Shown here: positions 36,800 through 45,563 of the stretch, one piece after another
Numbering within the stretch: position 1 is the stretch's first letter
Layout of the letters: each line of letters opens with the position of its first letter
Source: Lachnospiraceae bacterium
GTDB lineage: Bacteria; Bacillota; Clostridia; Lachnospirales; Lachnospiraceae
Assembly (NCBI GenBank): GCA_017936885.1
Contig: JAGBEO010000028.1
Span: forward strand, 62,001 to 126,000
Length of the DNA: 64,000 nucleotides
Reading direction: 5' to 3'
Program-made: the position numbers and the translations under genes
The notes under the pieces: model-generated
Told to the model about the DNA's origin: nothing
The model's input: only the letters and a program-made list of their open reading frames with translations
The model's database searches: none

Positions 36800-38050
36800 A
36801 TGAAGAAAGCCGGAAACATTACCGGATTGTTACTTGCCGTCTGTATGTGCATGATCGGAGTGGCGGCGTATCCGTCTTATCTGTCCGAAGCGGCAGAACC
36901 GGATGAACAGCATAAGATCATCCTTGATTATACAGAATACCAGCAGCGGTTTGAACAGATTCAGACGATTGGGGATATCAGGGCGCAGGGCTACGAAGTG
37001 GTAGAGAAGCATGTGTTTGATGTACCGCTTATCACCGTTACCGATGAAACGGGCGAGGAAGGGGAACGGATTCCCACGGAAGTGACCAGACCGGAGAATA
37101 TGTACCGCATCGGGGAAGAGGATGCAGTGGCGCAGCAGGAAGTACCTACGGTCAGATTCTATACCGCCATTGACAGTACCTATCACAGAGCCGCGGTTTT
37201 TCTGGCGGATGCGGAAGGGACGATCATTTATAAGAATAATCAGTTGGAATGCAATTACGGCGTCAGGGGAAGTCTGACACAGCCCATCACGGATATGGTA
37301 TCTGTGGCATTTATGGATGTAAACGCAGACGAGCGGATGGACATTATTCTGATCGCCGGTTGTATGAACGAATCGGGAGAGTATGCCGGAAAGCAGTATA
37401 AGATCGGGGAAGTGCTTTTTCAGGACGGGGACAGGGACCTGAGCAAGGAAGCGCCTTACTTTTACAGGGACTGGCGGATCAATGATAAGTTGAACCGGTT
37501 TGGAATGAACAAGAGCGCCAAGTGTATTTTGTCCTTTGTGCGGGACGGTTGTTCTACGGAATTCTTATATACCGCCACCACGGAAGAAGAATTGCTTGTC
37601 AATGGTTTCCGGGTGTACGAAGAACAGAGCTATTGGAGAGATTATGAGAAGCTGGGACGGCTGAAAGTGCTGCCGGGGGTATTTTCCATAGCAGACTATG
37701 ATGTTTTTATGGTGTATATGATCAATGAGCAGGGCAATATTGTCTGGAGCTTTCAGCCCATGGGAGATATGGACAACCTGTATTCCTTAAAAGGGATGAG
37801 CGGCAAAGACATAGACGGCGACGGTATGAAGGATCTGGTGATCTGGGCGCAGTACAGCAAAGAGGGTGAGCCGGGGGAACTGATCGTGGAGAACCACTGT
37901 GCTATTTATTATCAGCGTACCGGAGGCTTCGATACGGATACGGATTTCGTAAACAGCTATCAGTTTACCGGACAGGAGAATATGGAAGAACTTCTAAAGG
38001 AAATACGAGCTTACTGGGGCTGGTCTACTGAGGAGACGGTGAGTGAGTAG
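36800..38050 (+). CDS. Exported protein with FG-GAP/VCBS-like segments
   Basis: A 416-residue protein with an N-terminal signal peptide (about residues 1-32). Two short acidic loops, DVNADERMDI and DIDGDGMKDL, resemble the calcium-binding turns of FG-GAP/VCBS beta-propeller repeats. There is no lipobox or C-terminal anchor. It lies 40 bases upstream of a response regulator gene on the same strand and may supply the signal sensed by the kinase. Function otherwise unknown. Confidence 0.75.
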   Translation: MKKAGNITGLLLAVCMCMIGVAAYPSYLSEAAEPDEQHKIILDYTEYQQRFEQIQTIGDIRAQGYEVVEKHVFDVPLITVTDETGEEGERIPTEVTRPENMYRIGEEDAVAQQEVPTVRFYTAIDSTYHRAAVFLADAEGTIIYKNNQLECNYGVRGSLTQPITDMVSVAFMDVNADERMDIILIAGCMNESGEYAGKQYKIGEVLFQDGDRDLSKEAPYFYRDWRINDKLNRFGMNKSAKCILSFVRDGCSTEFLYTATTEEELLVNGFRVYEEQSYWRDYEKLGRLKVLPGVFSIADYDVFMVYMINEQGNIVWSFQPMGDMDNLYSLKGMSGKDIDGDGMKDLVIWAQYSKEGEPGELIVENHCAIYYQRTGGFDTDTDFVNSYQFTGQENMEELLKEIRAYWGWSTEETVSE

Positions 38051-38090
38051 TAATAAAGAACTGAACGTGTGAAAGGTATGGAAACTGCAA

Positions 38091-38747
38091 ATGATAAAAA
38101 TTTTAATTGTAGATGATGAAAAAACAATATGTGACCTGATCGACATCAATCTGTCCGCCGCCGGGTATGACTGCAAGACGGTGCAGGACGGGCTGAAGGC
38201 GATCGATCTGATCGAGAGGGAGCATTTTGACCTGATTCTGTTAGATATCATGCTGCCGGGTGCGGACGGCTATGACATTATGGAATACATAAGACCCTTA
38301 AATATCCCGGTGATCTTTATCACTGCCAAGGATGCAGTAAAGGACAGGGTTAAAGGGTTGAAGCTGGGAGCGGAGGATTACCTGGTAAAGCCTTTTGAGG
38401 TAGTGGAGCTGGTGGCGAGAGTGGAAGTGGTGCTTCGCCGCTATAATATAGCGAACAAACAATTGACGGCGGGAGATGTGGCAGTAGACATGGAGGCGCA
38501 TAAGGTTACCAAAGCCGGGAAACTGATCGCGCTGACCAACAAAGAATACGGTCTGCTGGTGCTGTTTATGCAGAATAAAAATGTGGCGCTTTTTAAGGAA
38601 CGGCTCTATGAAAAGGTGTGGGGAGACGAATATCTGCCGGACAGCAGAACTTTGGAACTGCATGTGCAGCGCCTTAGAAAGAAGCTGAACTGGGAGGATA
38701 ATCTGGTGGCAGTCTACAAGGTAGGGTATCGCCTGGAAGTAGACTAA
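38091..38747 (+). CDS. OmpR/PhoB family response regulator
   Basis: The 218-residue regulator has a receiver domain (IVDDEKTICDLI, phosphorylated D52 in LLDIMLPG, K in VIFITAK) and a winged-helix DNA-binding domain (LTNKEYGLLVLFMQN, SRTLELHVQRLRKKL). It pairs with the kinase that begins about 50 bases downstream. Confidence 0.96.
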   Translation: MIKILIVDDEKTICDLIDINLSAAGYDCKTVQDGLKAIDLIEREHFDLILLDIMLPGADGYDIMEYIRPLNIPVIFITAKDAVKDRVKGLKLGAEDYLVKPFEVVELVARVEVVLRRYNIANKQLTAGDVAVDMEAHKVTKAGKLIALTNKEYGLLVLFMQNKNVALFKERLYEKVWGDEYLPDSRTLELHVQRLRKKLNWEDNLVAVYKVGYRLEVD

Positions 38748-38793
38748 CCCTTTGGTTTGTGGTGGACTGACACGGAAAGGTAAGGGATTTTCA

Positions 38794-40206
38794 TTGAAAT
38801 TTTCTTATAAGATACTATTTTGTACCATGATCATCATGGCAATAGCCTTTGGCGCAAGCGGTTATTACTTCGTAAATTATGTGTTTGATTCCTCCATGGA
38901 ACGTGAGGTAGGACAGGCACTGGATGAGAGCAGTATTTTGCAGTTTGCCTTTGAGACGGCGGCGCTTAATATTCCGTCTAAGTATGATGTGCTGCAGGAT
39001 TCCGCGGTAGAGGAAATCGGCGTTAAGTTAGAGGCAAGCGGACAGGGCGGCAGACTGCTTCGGATATCCGATGAGGAAAGGAAGGCGCTTTACACCAGCG
39101 AAGGATTTGTGGAGGAGACGGATTTCCTTGCGCAGATCGATGCACAGACCCGGACTTATCAGATCGTGCAGTCGAAAGACAGATATTATGTGCAGACGGG
39201 CAGCACCATCGATACCTTAGACAGGGTGCTGTATTTAGAGACGCTTAAGGATGTAACCGATGTGTTCGAAGAACGGACGCAGGGATTCCATATCTACAGA
39301 CGGGTCACGGTTCTTATGCTGTTATGCAGTAGTGTGATCATGTGGGGCATTGCGGTGTGGCTGACGAAGCCCATCAGGCTGCTGACGAAGGCAACACAGA
39401 AGATGGCAGAGGGTGACTACAGCTATCGCGCCGAACGCATCAGTCAGGACGAGATGGGACAGTTGACAACGGATTTTAACCGGATGGCGAATGCTTTGGA
39501 AGAGAATGTGGAGCAGCTTGAAAATGAAGTCCGCGCCAGAGAAGACTTTATCGGCGCCTTTTCCCATGAACTGAAAACGCCGCTGACAGCCATTATCGGC
39601 TATGCGGATCTGCTCAGGTCCAGAAAGTTAGATGACGAGACGCATTTCCTATCGGCAAATTATATCTATACGGAGGGAAAACGGCTGGAAACCATGGCGT
39701 TCCGACTGCTTGACATTGTGGTCATGAAACGCAGCCAACTGGAACTTGCAACCTCGGATGTGGCAGAATTGTTCGATTATTTGAAGGAAATGTATGCTGC
39801 CAATGAGGAGTACCGGCTGGATATCCAATATGCGCCCGGACAGATCTGCGCGGAAGTAAATCTGTTAAAATCCGTCCTTCTGAATCTGGTGGACAATGCC
39901 TGCAAGGCGTCTGAGCCGGGCAACCCTATTGAAATACGGGGAATACGGCAGGAAGGCGGGTATCTTTTCCTGGTAAAAGATTACGGCGTGGGGATTCCCG
40001 CGGAAGAATGTAAACGAATCACGGAGGCTTTTTATATGGTGGATAAATCCCGTTCCAGAAGCAGGAACGGGGCTGGCTTGGGACTTTCCCTGTGTGCGCA
40101 GGTGTTAAGTCTGCATCACAGTGAACTGATGATTGAGAGTACCGTGGGCGAGGGAAGTTGCTTTAGTTTTCTGATCCCTGACAGTAAGGAGGAAGATCAT
40201 GCGTAA
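38794..40206 (+). CDS. Sensor histidine kinase
   Basis: With the TTG at 38794 (AAGGTAAGGG upstream) the kinase has 471 residues. Two membrane helices (about 5-27 and 172-192) flank an extracellular sensor of ~140 residues. A HAMP domain follows, then HisKA with the phosphorylated H258 in AFSHELKTPLTAI, and an ATPase domain (NLVDNACKASEPG, GVGIPAEE, GAGLGLSLC). An earlier TTG at 38752 has no ribosome site. The stop overlaps the next gene by 8 bases. Confidence 0.94.
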   Translation: MKFSYKILFCTMIIMAIAFGASGYYFVNYVFDSSMEREVGQALDESSILQFAFETAALNIPSKYDVLQDSAVEEIGVKLEASGQGGRLLRISDEERKALYTSEGFVEETDFLAQIDAQTRTYQIVQSKDRYYVQTGSTIDTLDRVLYLETLKDVTDVFEERTQGFHIYRRVTVLMLLCSSVIMWGIAVWLTKPIRLLTKATQKMAEGDYSYRAERISQDEMGQLTTDFNRMANALEENVEQLENEVRAREDFIGAFSHELKTPLTAIIGYADLLRSRKLDDETHFLSANYIYTEGKRLETMAFRLLDIVVMKRSQLELATSDVAELFDYLKEMYAANEEYRLDIQYAPGQICAEVNLLKSVLLNLVDNACKASEPGNPIEIRGIRQEGGYLFLVKDYGVGIPAEECKRITEAFYMVDKSRSRSRNGAGLGLSLCAQVLSLHHSELMIESTVGEGSCFSFLIPDSKEEDHA

Positions 40207-41029
40207 TCAAAAAAGATATTTGTTGTTGATCGTCGTTGCCGTGATCGTACTGTGTGCTTCCATATGGGGACCGGAGTGGCTTGTCCGGTACAGAGATAAA
40301 TCGACGTTAAATCAGATTACGGCGGAAGCGGTGGAAGATAACGGCGAAGGCTACCGTTATTCCTTAAACAGCAATGAGAAGCTGTATATCCTCTCCAAAT
40401 GTCTTACCAATCAGGTGCTGCCGGAGAGCGAGGCAAGCGCCATGACGAAGGTTGCGGAAGATGTGGATTATGACAGCCTGACGGGCAACTATGCTTTTGT
40501 GGTCAATCATCAGGGACCCTCCGATAAGGAGATCACGGATGAGCAGATCTATGAGCGATGCAATGCAGAGTTAGCGGGGTTGCAGGAACTCGGCGTTTTG
40601 CCGGATACGGTTCACGGCATTTCCGCTGACACCCACAGCGCGGTATTGTATTCCGCGATCGACGTACTGGAGCCGCGTAATAATCTGTCCGTATGGAAGA
40701 TCAGCTTAAAGACCGGGCAGCAGAATGCCAACAAGGAAGGCTGTCTGTTGGACGCCTATATCGATGCGGACACCGGTAAGATTTACGAATTCTATGTGCG
40801 GACAATAGGAAGTACGTGGGAAACGATAGATGCCGATGCCATGGCAGAAAGCTGGGGAACTTATCTGGATTTAAGCGGACTGGAGGCATATGAGGATGAT
40901 AATCCGTTACTAGAGACTACTTCCGATTATAAGAAATACAGATTTCCGGGACTCAATGAGGGCAGTACCGTGGTGACTATCGGTTTTTATGAGGGGATCA
41001 ATGAACTTTTCTTGAAAATATCAAGATAA
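40199..41029 (+). CDS. Membrane-anchored extracellular protein, two-component partner
   Basis: A 276-residue protein with an N-terminal membrane helix (about residues 7-24) and an extracellular domain with a DAYIDADTGKIYEFYVRT strand set recalling PepSY-like folds. It overlaps the kinase gene by 8 bases with GGAGGAAG upstream, so it is likely a co-translated accessory of this two-component system, as YycH/YycI are for WalK. That role is inferred from position only. Confidence 0.72.
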   Translation: MRNQKRYLLLIVVAVIVLCASIWGPEWLVRYRDKSTLNQITAEAVEDNGEGYRYSLNSNEKLYILSKCLTNQVLPESEASAMTKVAEDVDYDSLTGNYAFVVNHQGPSDKEITDEQIYERCNAELAGLQELGVLPDTVHGISADTHSAVLYSAIDVLEPRNNLSVWKISLKTGQQNANKEGCLLDAYIDADTGKIYEFYVRTIGSTWETIDADAMAESWGTYLDLSGLEAYEDDNPLLETTSDYKKYRFPGLNEGSTVVTIGFYEGINELFLKISR

Positions 41030-41191
41030 AGGTTAACTGAGAAACTTATTCAGGTTTGTTGAAATCCTAATGTTTTTGATGCAACTTTGATGTAAAAAAT
41101 ATGTGGTTATGATGGCAAAAATATGTGAGTTTGATGGGGCTCCTTAGTATTCTTGAATCAGAGATGAGGAAAGAAGAAAGGAGCCTTTGTT

Positions 41192-42631
41192 ATGTACATA
41201 AGTTATGCGGCAAACTGCGGGAATCAAAGAAGAATCATAGGAGTGGTTATGGCATGTTTTCTGGCTTTCAGCATAGGATGCGGTTCCGCAGTTGCTATGG
41301 CAATGGAATGGGAACCGGGCGTGGAAGCGGGGCTGTACTTTAATGCGCAGCCTGAGCAGGCATGTAAGATCAGTGTGGAAGAGGAGGCTGCGCTGACGGT
41401 TGCTGCATCTTCTGAGATGGCAGCAGTGCGGGTGCAGGAAATTATGGAGCAGGCAATACAGCAAAAAGCCGCAGAAGAGGAAGTAAAGACACCCTTAATT
41501 ATTCTTGATCCGGGGCATGGCGGTGTGGATGACGGCTGCGTCAGGGCTGATATTTCTGAGAAGGATATTAATCTGAGCATAGCAAGGGCAGTTAAGAAGA
41601 AATTGAAGCAGATGGGCTACGATGTCATGATGACCCGTGAAGGGGATGAAGAAATATCTTTAGAGCAAAGGGTTTGTTTTGCCAACGAAAGGCAGGCAAG
41701 CCTTTATATCAGTATTCACCAGAATTCCTGTGAAGAGCAGAACTGTGACGTGAAGGGGATTGAGACTTATTACTGCGGCAGCAAGGAGAATGACGGAAGT
41801 AAAAGACTTGCCGCAATTTTGCAGAAGGAGATGATTCATTATACGGATGCACGTGACAGAGAGACTGTTTCCAAGGAAGATCTCTATGTGATCCGCGAGA
41901 CGGATATGCCTTCCTGCCTGATAGAGACAGGCTTTCTCTCCAATCGCAAGGAGCGGGAACTGCTTACTACCGCAGAATATCAGGAGCAGCTGGCAGATGC
42001 TATTGCTGACAGTGTGGATCTGTATTTTCATCCTAAGACCATGTATCTGACCTTTGATGACGGACCGTCCGCGGAGAATACAAGCGCAGTGCTGGATATT
42101 TTGAAAGAACGTAATATCAAGGCAACCTTTTTCCTGGTAGGGGAAAATGTTGAGAAACATCCGGAGATCGCCAAACGGATCGTGGAAGAAGGGCATACCA
42201 TCGGCATTCATTGTAACCGCCACGAGTATGAGGAAATCTATGCCAGCGTAGATGCTTATGTGGCAGATTTTGAAGAAGCACAGCGCATTGTGTACGAGGC
42301 AACGGGAGTGGAGACGAAGCTGTTCCGATTCCCCGGCGGCAGTATCAATGCTTATGATAAAGAGGTTTATCAGGATATTATTGAAGCGATGACAGAGAAA
42401 GGATATATCTATTATGACTGGAATGCCAGTCTGGAGGATGCGGTCAGTAAAAGCACACCGGAGGCTTTGGTTGCTAACGGCGTGGAGAGTACGCTGGGCA
42501 GAAAAAGGGTAGTGATGCTTGCCCATGATGTGGTCTACAACACAACCTTATGTCTGGATGATCTGATTGACCAGTTCCCGGAATATGAAATGCTGCCGCT
42601 GTCGGAGGAGGTGGAGCCGATACAGTTTTGA
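41192..42631 (+). CDS. Peptidoglycan amidase fused to polysaccharide deacetylase
   Basis: The 479-residue protein has an N-terminal signal or anchor segment (about 15-37), an Amidase_3 domain (about 101-279) and a NodB deacetylase domain (about 283-475). The amidase has zinc ligands H109 in DPGHGG, E123 and H176 in SIHQNS, and catalytic E245 in IETGFLS. The deacetylase has TFDDGPS (D289, D290), H340 and H344, FRFPGG and the late histidine in LAHD. It should remove stem peptides and N-acetyl groups from peptidoglycan outside the cell. It follows an envelope-type two-component system. A 160-base gap precedes it, so it may have its own promoter. Confidence 0.92.
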   Translation: MYISYAANCGNQRRIIGVVMACFLAFSIGCGSAVAMAMEWEPGVEAGLYFNAQPEQACKISVEEEAALTVAASSEMAAVRVQEIMEQAIQQKAAEEEVKTPLIILDPGHGGVDDGCVRADISEKDINLSIARAVKKKLKQMGYDVMMTREGDEEISLEQRVCFANERQASLYISIHQNSCEEQNCDVKGIETYYCGSKENDGSKRLAAILQKEMIHYTDARDRETVSKEDLYVIRETDMPSCLIETGFLSNRKERELLTTAEYQEQLADAIADSVDLYFHPKTMYLTFDDGPSAENTSAVLDILKERNIKATFFLVGENVEKHPEIAKRIVEEGHTIGIHCNRHEYEEIYASVDAYVADFEEAQRIVYEATGVETKLFRFPGGSINAYDKEVYQDIIEAMTEKGYIYYDWNASLEDAVSKSTPEALVANGVESTLGRKRVVMLAHDVVYNTTLCLDDLIDQFPEYEMLPLSEEVEPIQF

Positions 42632-42645
42632 AATCGTGAGGGTAG

Positions 42646-42912
42646 ATGGAATTATTGTTCAATAAAAATAATAATGTTGCATACAAGGCATTACAGGAAT
42701 TGCAAAAAGAAAGTGAAAAAACGGATTGAGTTTATCCTTATATGGATAGACTAAGCGATATGCTTGACAGTGATAATTCTTATGTTCGTACAAGAGGGCT
42801 TATATTACTTGCCTATAATCAATATGGGATAAAGATTATAAAATTGATGAAATTATTGATAAATATTTATAACGCATAACAGATGAGATGGTGAATCAAA
42901 ATAATATAAAAA
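42646..42912 (+). pseudogene. Broken HEAT-like (SufBD/DNA alkylation repair-like) gene
   Basis: The frame starts MELLFNKNNNVAYKALQELQ and is stopped by TGA after EKTD, where homologues I recall have arginine. It continues as VYPYMDRLSDMLDSDNSYVR, loses one base before WDKDYKIDEIIDKYL, and meets a TAA where lysine is expected. One nonsense change, one frameshift and a second stop make this a clear remnant of a small HEAT-repeat protein found in many Firmicutes. The C-terminal part is largely gone. GAGGG lies before the ATG. Confidence 0.75.
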
Positions 42913-43014
42913 TGTCGAATAAAAGTATATATCATAGCCACTATTGATGTAATGACAATGTATTGACGCGCGCTGGGCGCTGTGTTATGATTAAGAAAAA
43001 ACGAGGTATATCTT

Positions 43015-43335
43015 ATGGCTACTAATTTAAATGTTGCAACGGCTCCAAAGGATTCAACCTTTCAGGTTAGAATTAATTCAGAAATAAAGAAAAAAGTTGA
43101 AGATATTTATGCAAAAACCGGAATGACACTTACTGATGCATTTAATACATTTATTCAACAGTCATTAAATGTTGAAGGTCTGCCCTTTATTGTAACAAAG
43201 AATAGCAAGGAAGCATTAAAAGGACAGGCAATTGCTATGCTTATGCTTGATTTAAAGCGTGCAAAAGAGCGAGCTGATATGGAAGGCTGGATTGATGCAG
43301 ATGATTTGGAAAAAGAATTGGGGATACTTGATTGA
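43015..43335 (+). CDS. RelB/DinJ family antitoxin
   Basis: A 106-residue protein with an N-terminal ribbon-helix-helix fold (FQVRINSEIKKKVEDIYAKTGMTLTDAFNTFIQQ) and a C-terminal toxin-binding region. It overlaps the toxin gene by 4 bases, the usual type II order. It should bind DNA upstream of itself and autoregulate; a GC-rich GCGCGCTGGGCGC segment at about 42967 could be the operator. Confidence 0.92.
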   Translation: MATNLNVATAPKDSTFQVRINSEIKKKVEDIYAKTGMTLTDAFNTFIQQSLNVEGLPFIVTKNSKEALKGQAIAMLMLDLKRAKERADMEGWIDADDLEKELGILD

Positions 43336-43631
43336 AAAAGATAAAATATACTCCCGATGCAGCAGATAAGTTACGAGCGTTAAAAAAGGCTATTTCACAA
43401 GAATATGGTGCAGAAAGTGCCAAAAAGATAGTTAAGACCATAACAGATGCTATAAGAGGTCTCTGCGAATACGAGGAGAGAGGTCCGGAAGTATCGAAGA
43501 TGTTTGAGGTAGTCACAGATTACCGGTACTTATTTGTGTCTCAGAATTATGTGTTTTATCGGATTGAAGATGAGTATATTCGAATAATCAACCTTTATCA
43601 CGAGAAAGAAGATTTTATGTGGCAGAAATAA
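43332..43631 (+). CDS. RelE/ParE family toxin
   Basis: A 99-residue protein of the RelE/ParE fold: KIKYTPDAADKLRALKKAI, a central helix pair, and YRYLFVSQNYVFYRIEDEYIRIINLYH. It starts at TTG inside the antitoxin stop. The family includes mRNA-cutting RelE and gyrase-poisoning ParE proteins; this sequence looks closer to ParE, but I cannot decide from motifs. Confidence 0.9.
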   Translation: MKKIKYTPDAADKLRALKKAISQEYGAESAKKIVKTITDAIRGLCEYEERGPEVSKMFEVVTDYRYLFVSQNYVFYRIEDEYIRIINLYHEKEDFMWQK

Positions 43632-43633
43632 AA

Positions 43634-43844
43634 ATGGATATCGCCATATTTAAAGGCGATATGCAGCAGTCGGTGGACGATTTTTTTGCAAAATGTTTTT
43701 CGGCTGTTGGGATACCATATTCACCTGATAATAGACATGTTGATGTTGCAGATGTAGAGCGGCATTATATGAAAAAATGGTTGTTTTTGGTGTTTGCTTG
43801 ACGATGATATCATTATAGGAAGTCTATTCTTGGTTAGAAAATAA
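43634..43844 (+). pseudogene. Truncated, frameshifted GNAT acetyltransferase
   Basis: The frame begins MDIAIFKGDMQQSVDDFFAK, like the start of GNAT acetyltransferases. After HYMK a run of A causes a frameshift; in the shifted frame it continues GCFWCLLDDDIIIGSLFLVR and stops at 43844. The acetyl-CoA-binding half is absent. The break lies 3 bases before a large palindrome. Confidence 0.7.
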
Positions 43845-43846
43845 CT

Positions 43847-43902
43847 ATACCATTCTCTGGTTTGGAGAAATTTGGAGCAGTCTCTAAACCAGAGAATGGT
43901 AT
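43847..43902. repeat. 56-bp palindrome (22-bp inverted repeat)
   Basis: A perfect 17-bp arm (43847-43863 with 43886-43902) is extended inward by five more pairs including one G-T, leaving a 12-base loop. No T-run follows. It lies exactly at the broken end of the GNAT gene. It may be a small miniature element or a scar of one; no target duplication is evident by eye. Confidence 0.75.
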
Positions 43903-43936
43903 GATTATAGTATCATCCATTTGAAAAATACAGGTT

Positions 43937-44614
43937 TCAGCCGGATTCATGTCCGGGTATGGTATTATTTATATACACTTTATTTTCCAGTTGTTCTAAA
44001 CCTGAAACTTCCAGATGCTGCGGAAATGTATTTTCATCATCAGGAAATACAAAGGTCAGCGTCAGATTCTCTCCCTGGTAAACAGCTTTAGTAGTGCCTT
44101 CACAAATGGTTGCTGTACCGGAAGGTACTAAAATTTTTGTTTCGCCTGTTGCCATTACCTTTTCATTGATGATGAAGTCGAATGTGGTTTCGGTAATGTT
44201 GCTAATCGTAATTTCGCAGTAGATCAACGGTGATTCTTCTTGCGGCATATCAATATATTGATAAAAGCTTTCGTCAAAATAAAGCCCTTCATATATTTTG
44301 CCGCTTACTGTCTTCTCATTTTCTTCTGATGGAGTTGCAGAAGGTGTCGTTGTTTCTGCCGGTAATATATCGGAAGTATTTTCACTGGAACTATTTGCAG
44401 TCTTTTCTTCCGGTATGGTTTCAATTGTGTTTTGCTCAGAAACTGTCGTTTCCGGCTCATCAGGCAGATCTGCACTGTTGGTTACATGATCCGGAGTGAG
44501 CGCATTAGTATCTGTGGCAAGCGGTTCTGGTACATTGCGTCCGCATCCAGACAGCAGCACCATCATTAAGAAAATGAACGGGAATCCTTTCGTAAGAATA
44601 GATTTTGTAGACAT
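43937..44614 (-). CDS. Lipoprotein of unknown function
   Basis: A 225-residue lipoprotein (lipobox LLSGC, C24) with a long Thr/Ser/Glu linker (about 28-100) and a C-terminal beta-rich domain (about 104-220). No family is recognised. It is transcribed away from the AgrA-like regulator gene. Confidence 0.7.
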   Translation of the reverse strand: MSTKSILTKGFPFIFLMMVLLSGCGRNVPEPLATDTNALTPDHVTNSADLPDEPETTVSEQNTIETIPEEKTANSSSENTSDILPAETTTPSATPSEENEKTVSGKIYEGLYFDESFYQYIDMPQEESPLIYCEITISNITETTFDFIINEKVMATGETKILVPSGTATICEGTTKAVYQGENLTLTFVFPDDENTFPQHLEVSGLEQLENKVYINNTIPGHESG

Positions 44615-44829
44615 TTTGGTCCCTCGCTTTCATGTTTTTGTCAATGTCAATTTCTATTATTCTTATATTTGCTAGAAATACAACCCTTTTTGCATGAAAC
44701 GACACTTTTTGCTTCAATATGATTAGTCAAGTCCCAAAATGGAATAAAAAATGTCTTTTCATGCTGCGGCTATGTATTTTCCCGGTTACCTATTATATAC
44801 TAGAAGAAAATGTGTGTAAGGTGATTGCA

Positions 44830-45537
44830 ATGCGGATTGTGATTTGTGATGATGATTTTTTTATAGTGGAACAGCTTCAAAACTATATAAAAGTCTATTT
44901 TGAAAAAGCCTGTGTGAAATGCCCGGAATTGGTCTGCTTTTCTAATGGGGAATCACTCTTAGAGGATAAAGGCAACAAGGATATTGTTTTTCTTGATATT
45001 GAAATGCCGGGAATTAACGGTATCTATGTCGGAAATAAATTGAAAAAAGCAAATGAAAAAATCATTCTATTTATTATTACATCTTACTCCGAATATCTTG
45101 ATGAGGCAATGCGGTTTCATGTATTTCGCTATCTGTCGAAACCTTTGGATAAGCAACGCTTTTTTCGTAATATGAAGGATGCCGTTGACCTATATCATAC
45201 TATGATGGTTAAGCTTCCTATTGAAACAAAGACAGGAATTTACACGGTTTTATCCTCATCAATTATAGCGGTTGAAGCACAGAGAAGGAAGGTAATTGTA
45301 CATACCAATTTGCGTGACTTTGAATCTGTCCATAATATGCAGTATTGGCTGGCATTGCTTCCTAAAAACTGTTTTTTTCAGACACACCGCAGCTTCATTG
45401 TTAATTTTGAACATATTTCAGATTTTGACCATTCTCTTGTACATTTGGCAGGCAACAGGTTTCAGGCATACCTGACCAAAAGAAAATATAGTGCATTTAA
45501 GGATGCTTATCTCCTTTATCTGGAAAGCATGAGATAA
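44830..45537 (+). CDS. LytTR response regulator (AgrA-like)
   Basis: A 235-residue regulator with a receiver domain (VICDDD, phosphorylated D56 in FLDIEMPG) and a C-terminal LytTR DNA-binding domain (about 125-230, with HRSFIVNFEHI). Such AgrA/ComE-type regulators answer peptide signals. ATG 44830 is chosen by the family N-terminus and AAGGTGATT upstream. The kinase gene follows 26 bases later. Confidence 0.93.
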   Translation: MRIVICDDDFFIVEQLQNYIKVYFEKACVKCPELVCFSNGESLLEDKGNKDIVFLDIEMPGINGIYVGNKLKKANEKIILFIITSYSEYLDEAMRFHVFRYLSKPLDKQRFFRNMKDAVDLYHTMMVKLPIETKTGIYTVLSSSIIAVEAQRRKVIVHTNLRDFESVHNMQYWLALLPKNCFFQTHRSFIVNFEHISDFDHSLVHLAGNRFQAYLTKRKYSAFKDAYLLYLESMR

Positions 45538-45563
45538 AAAGCACATATATAGAGGGATACCAT

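Noticed and set aside
41660-42526. 288-codon minus-strand frame inside the amidase-deacetylase gene
   Set aside because: It is antisense to two conserved catalytic domains and lacks a start site or known motif.
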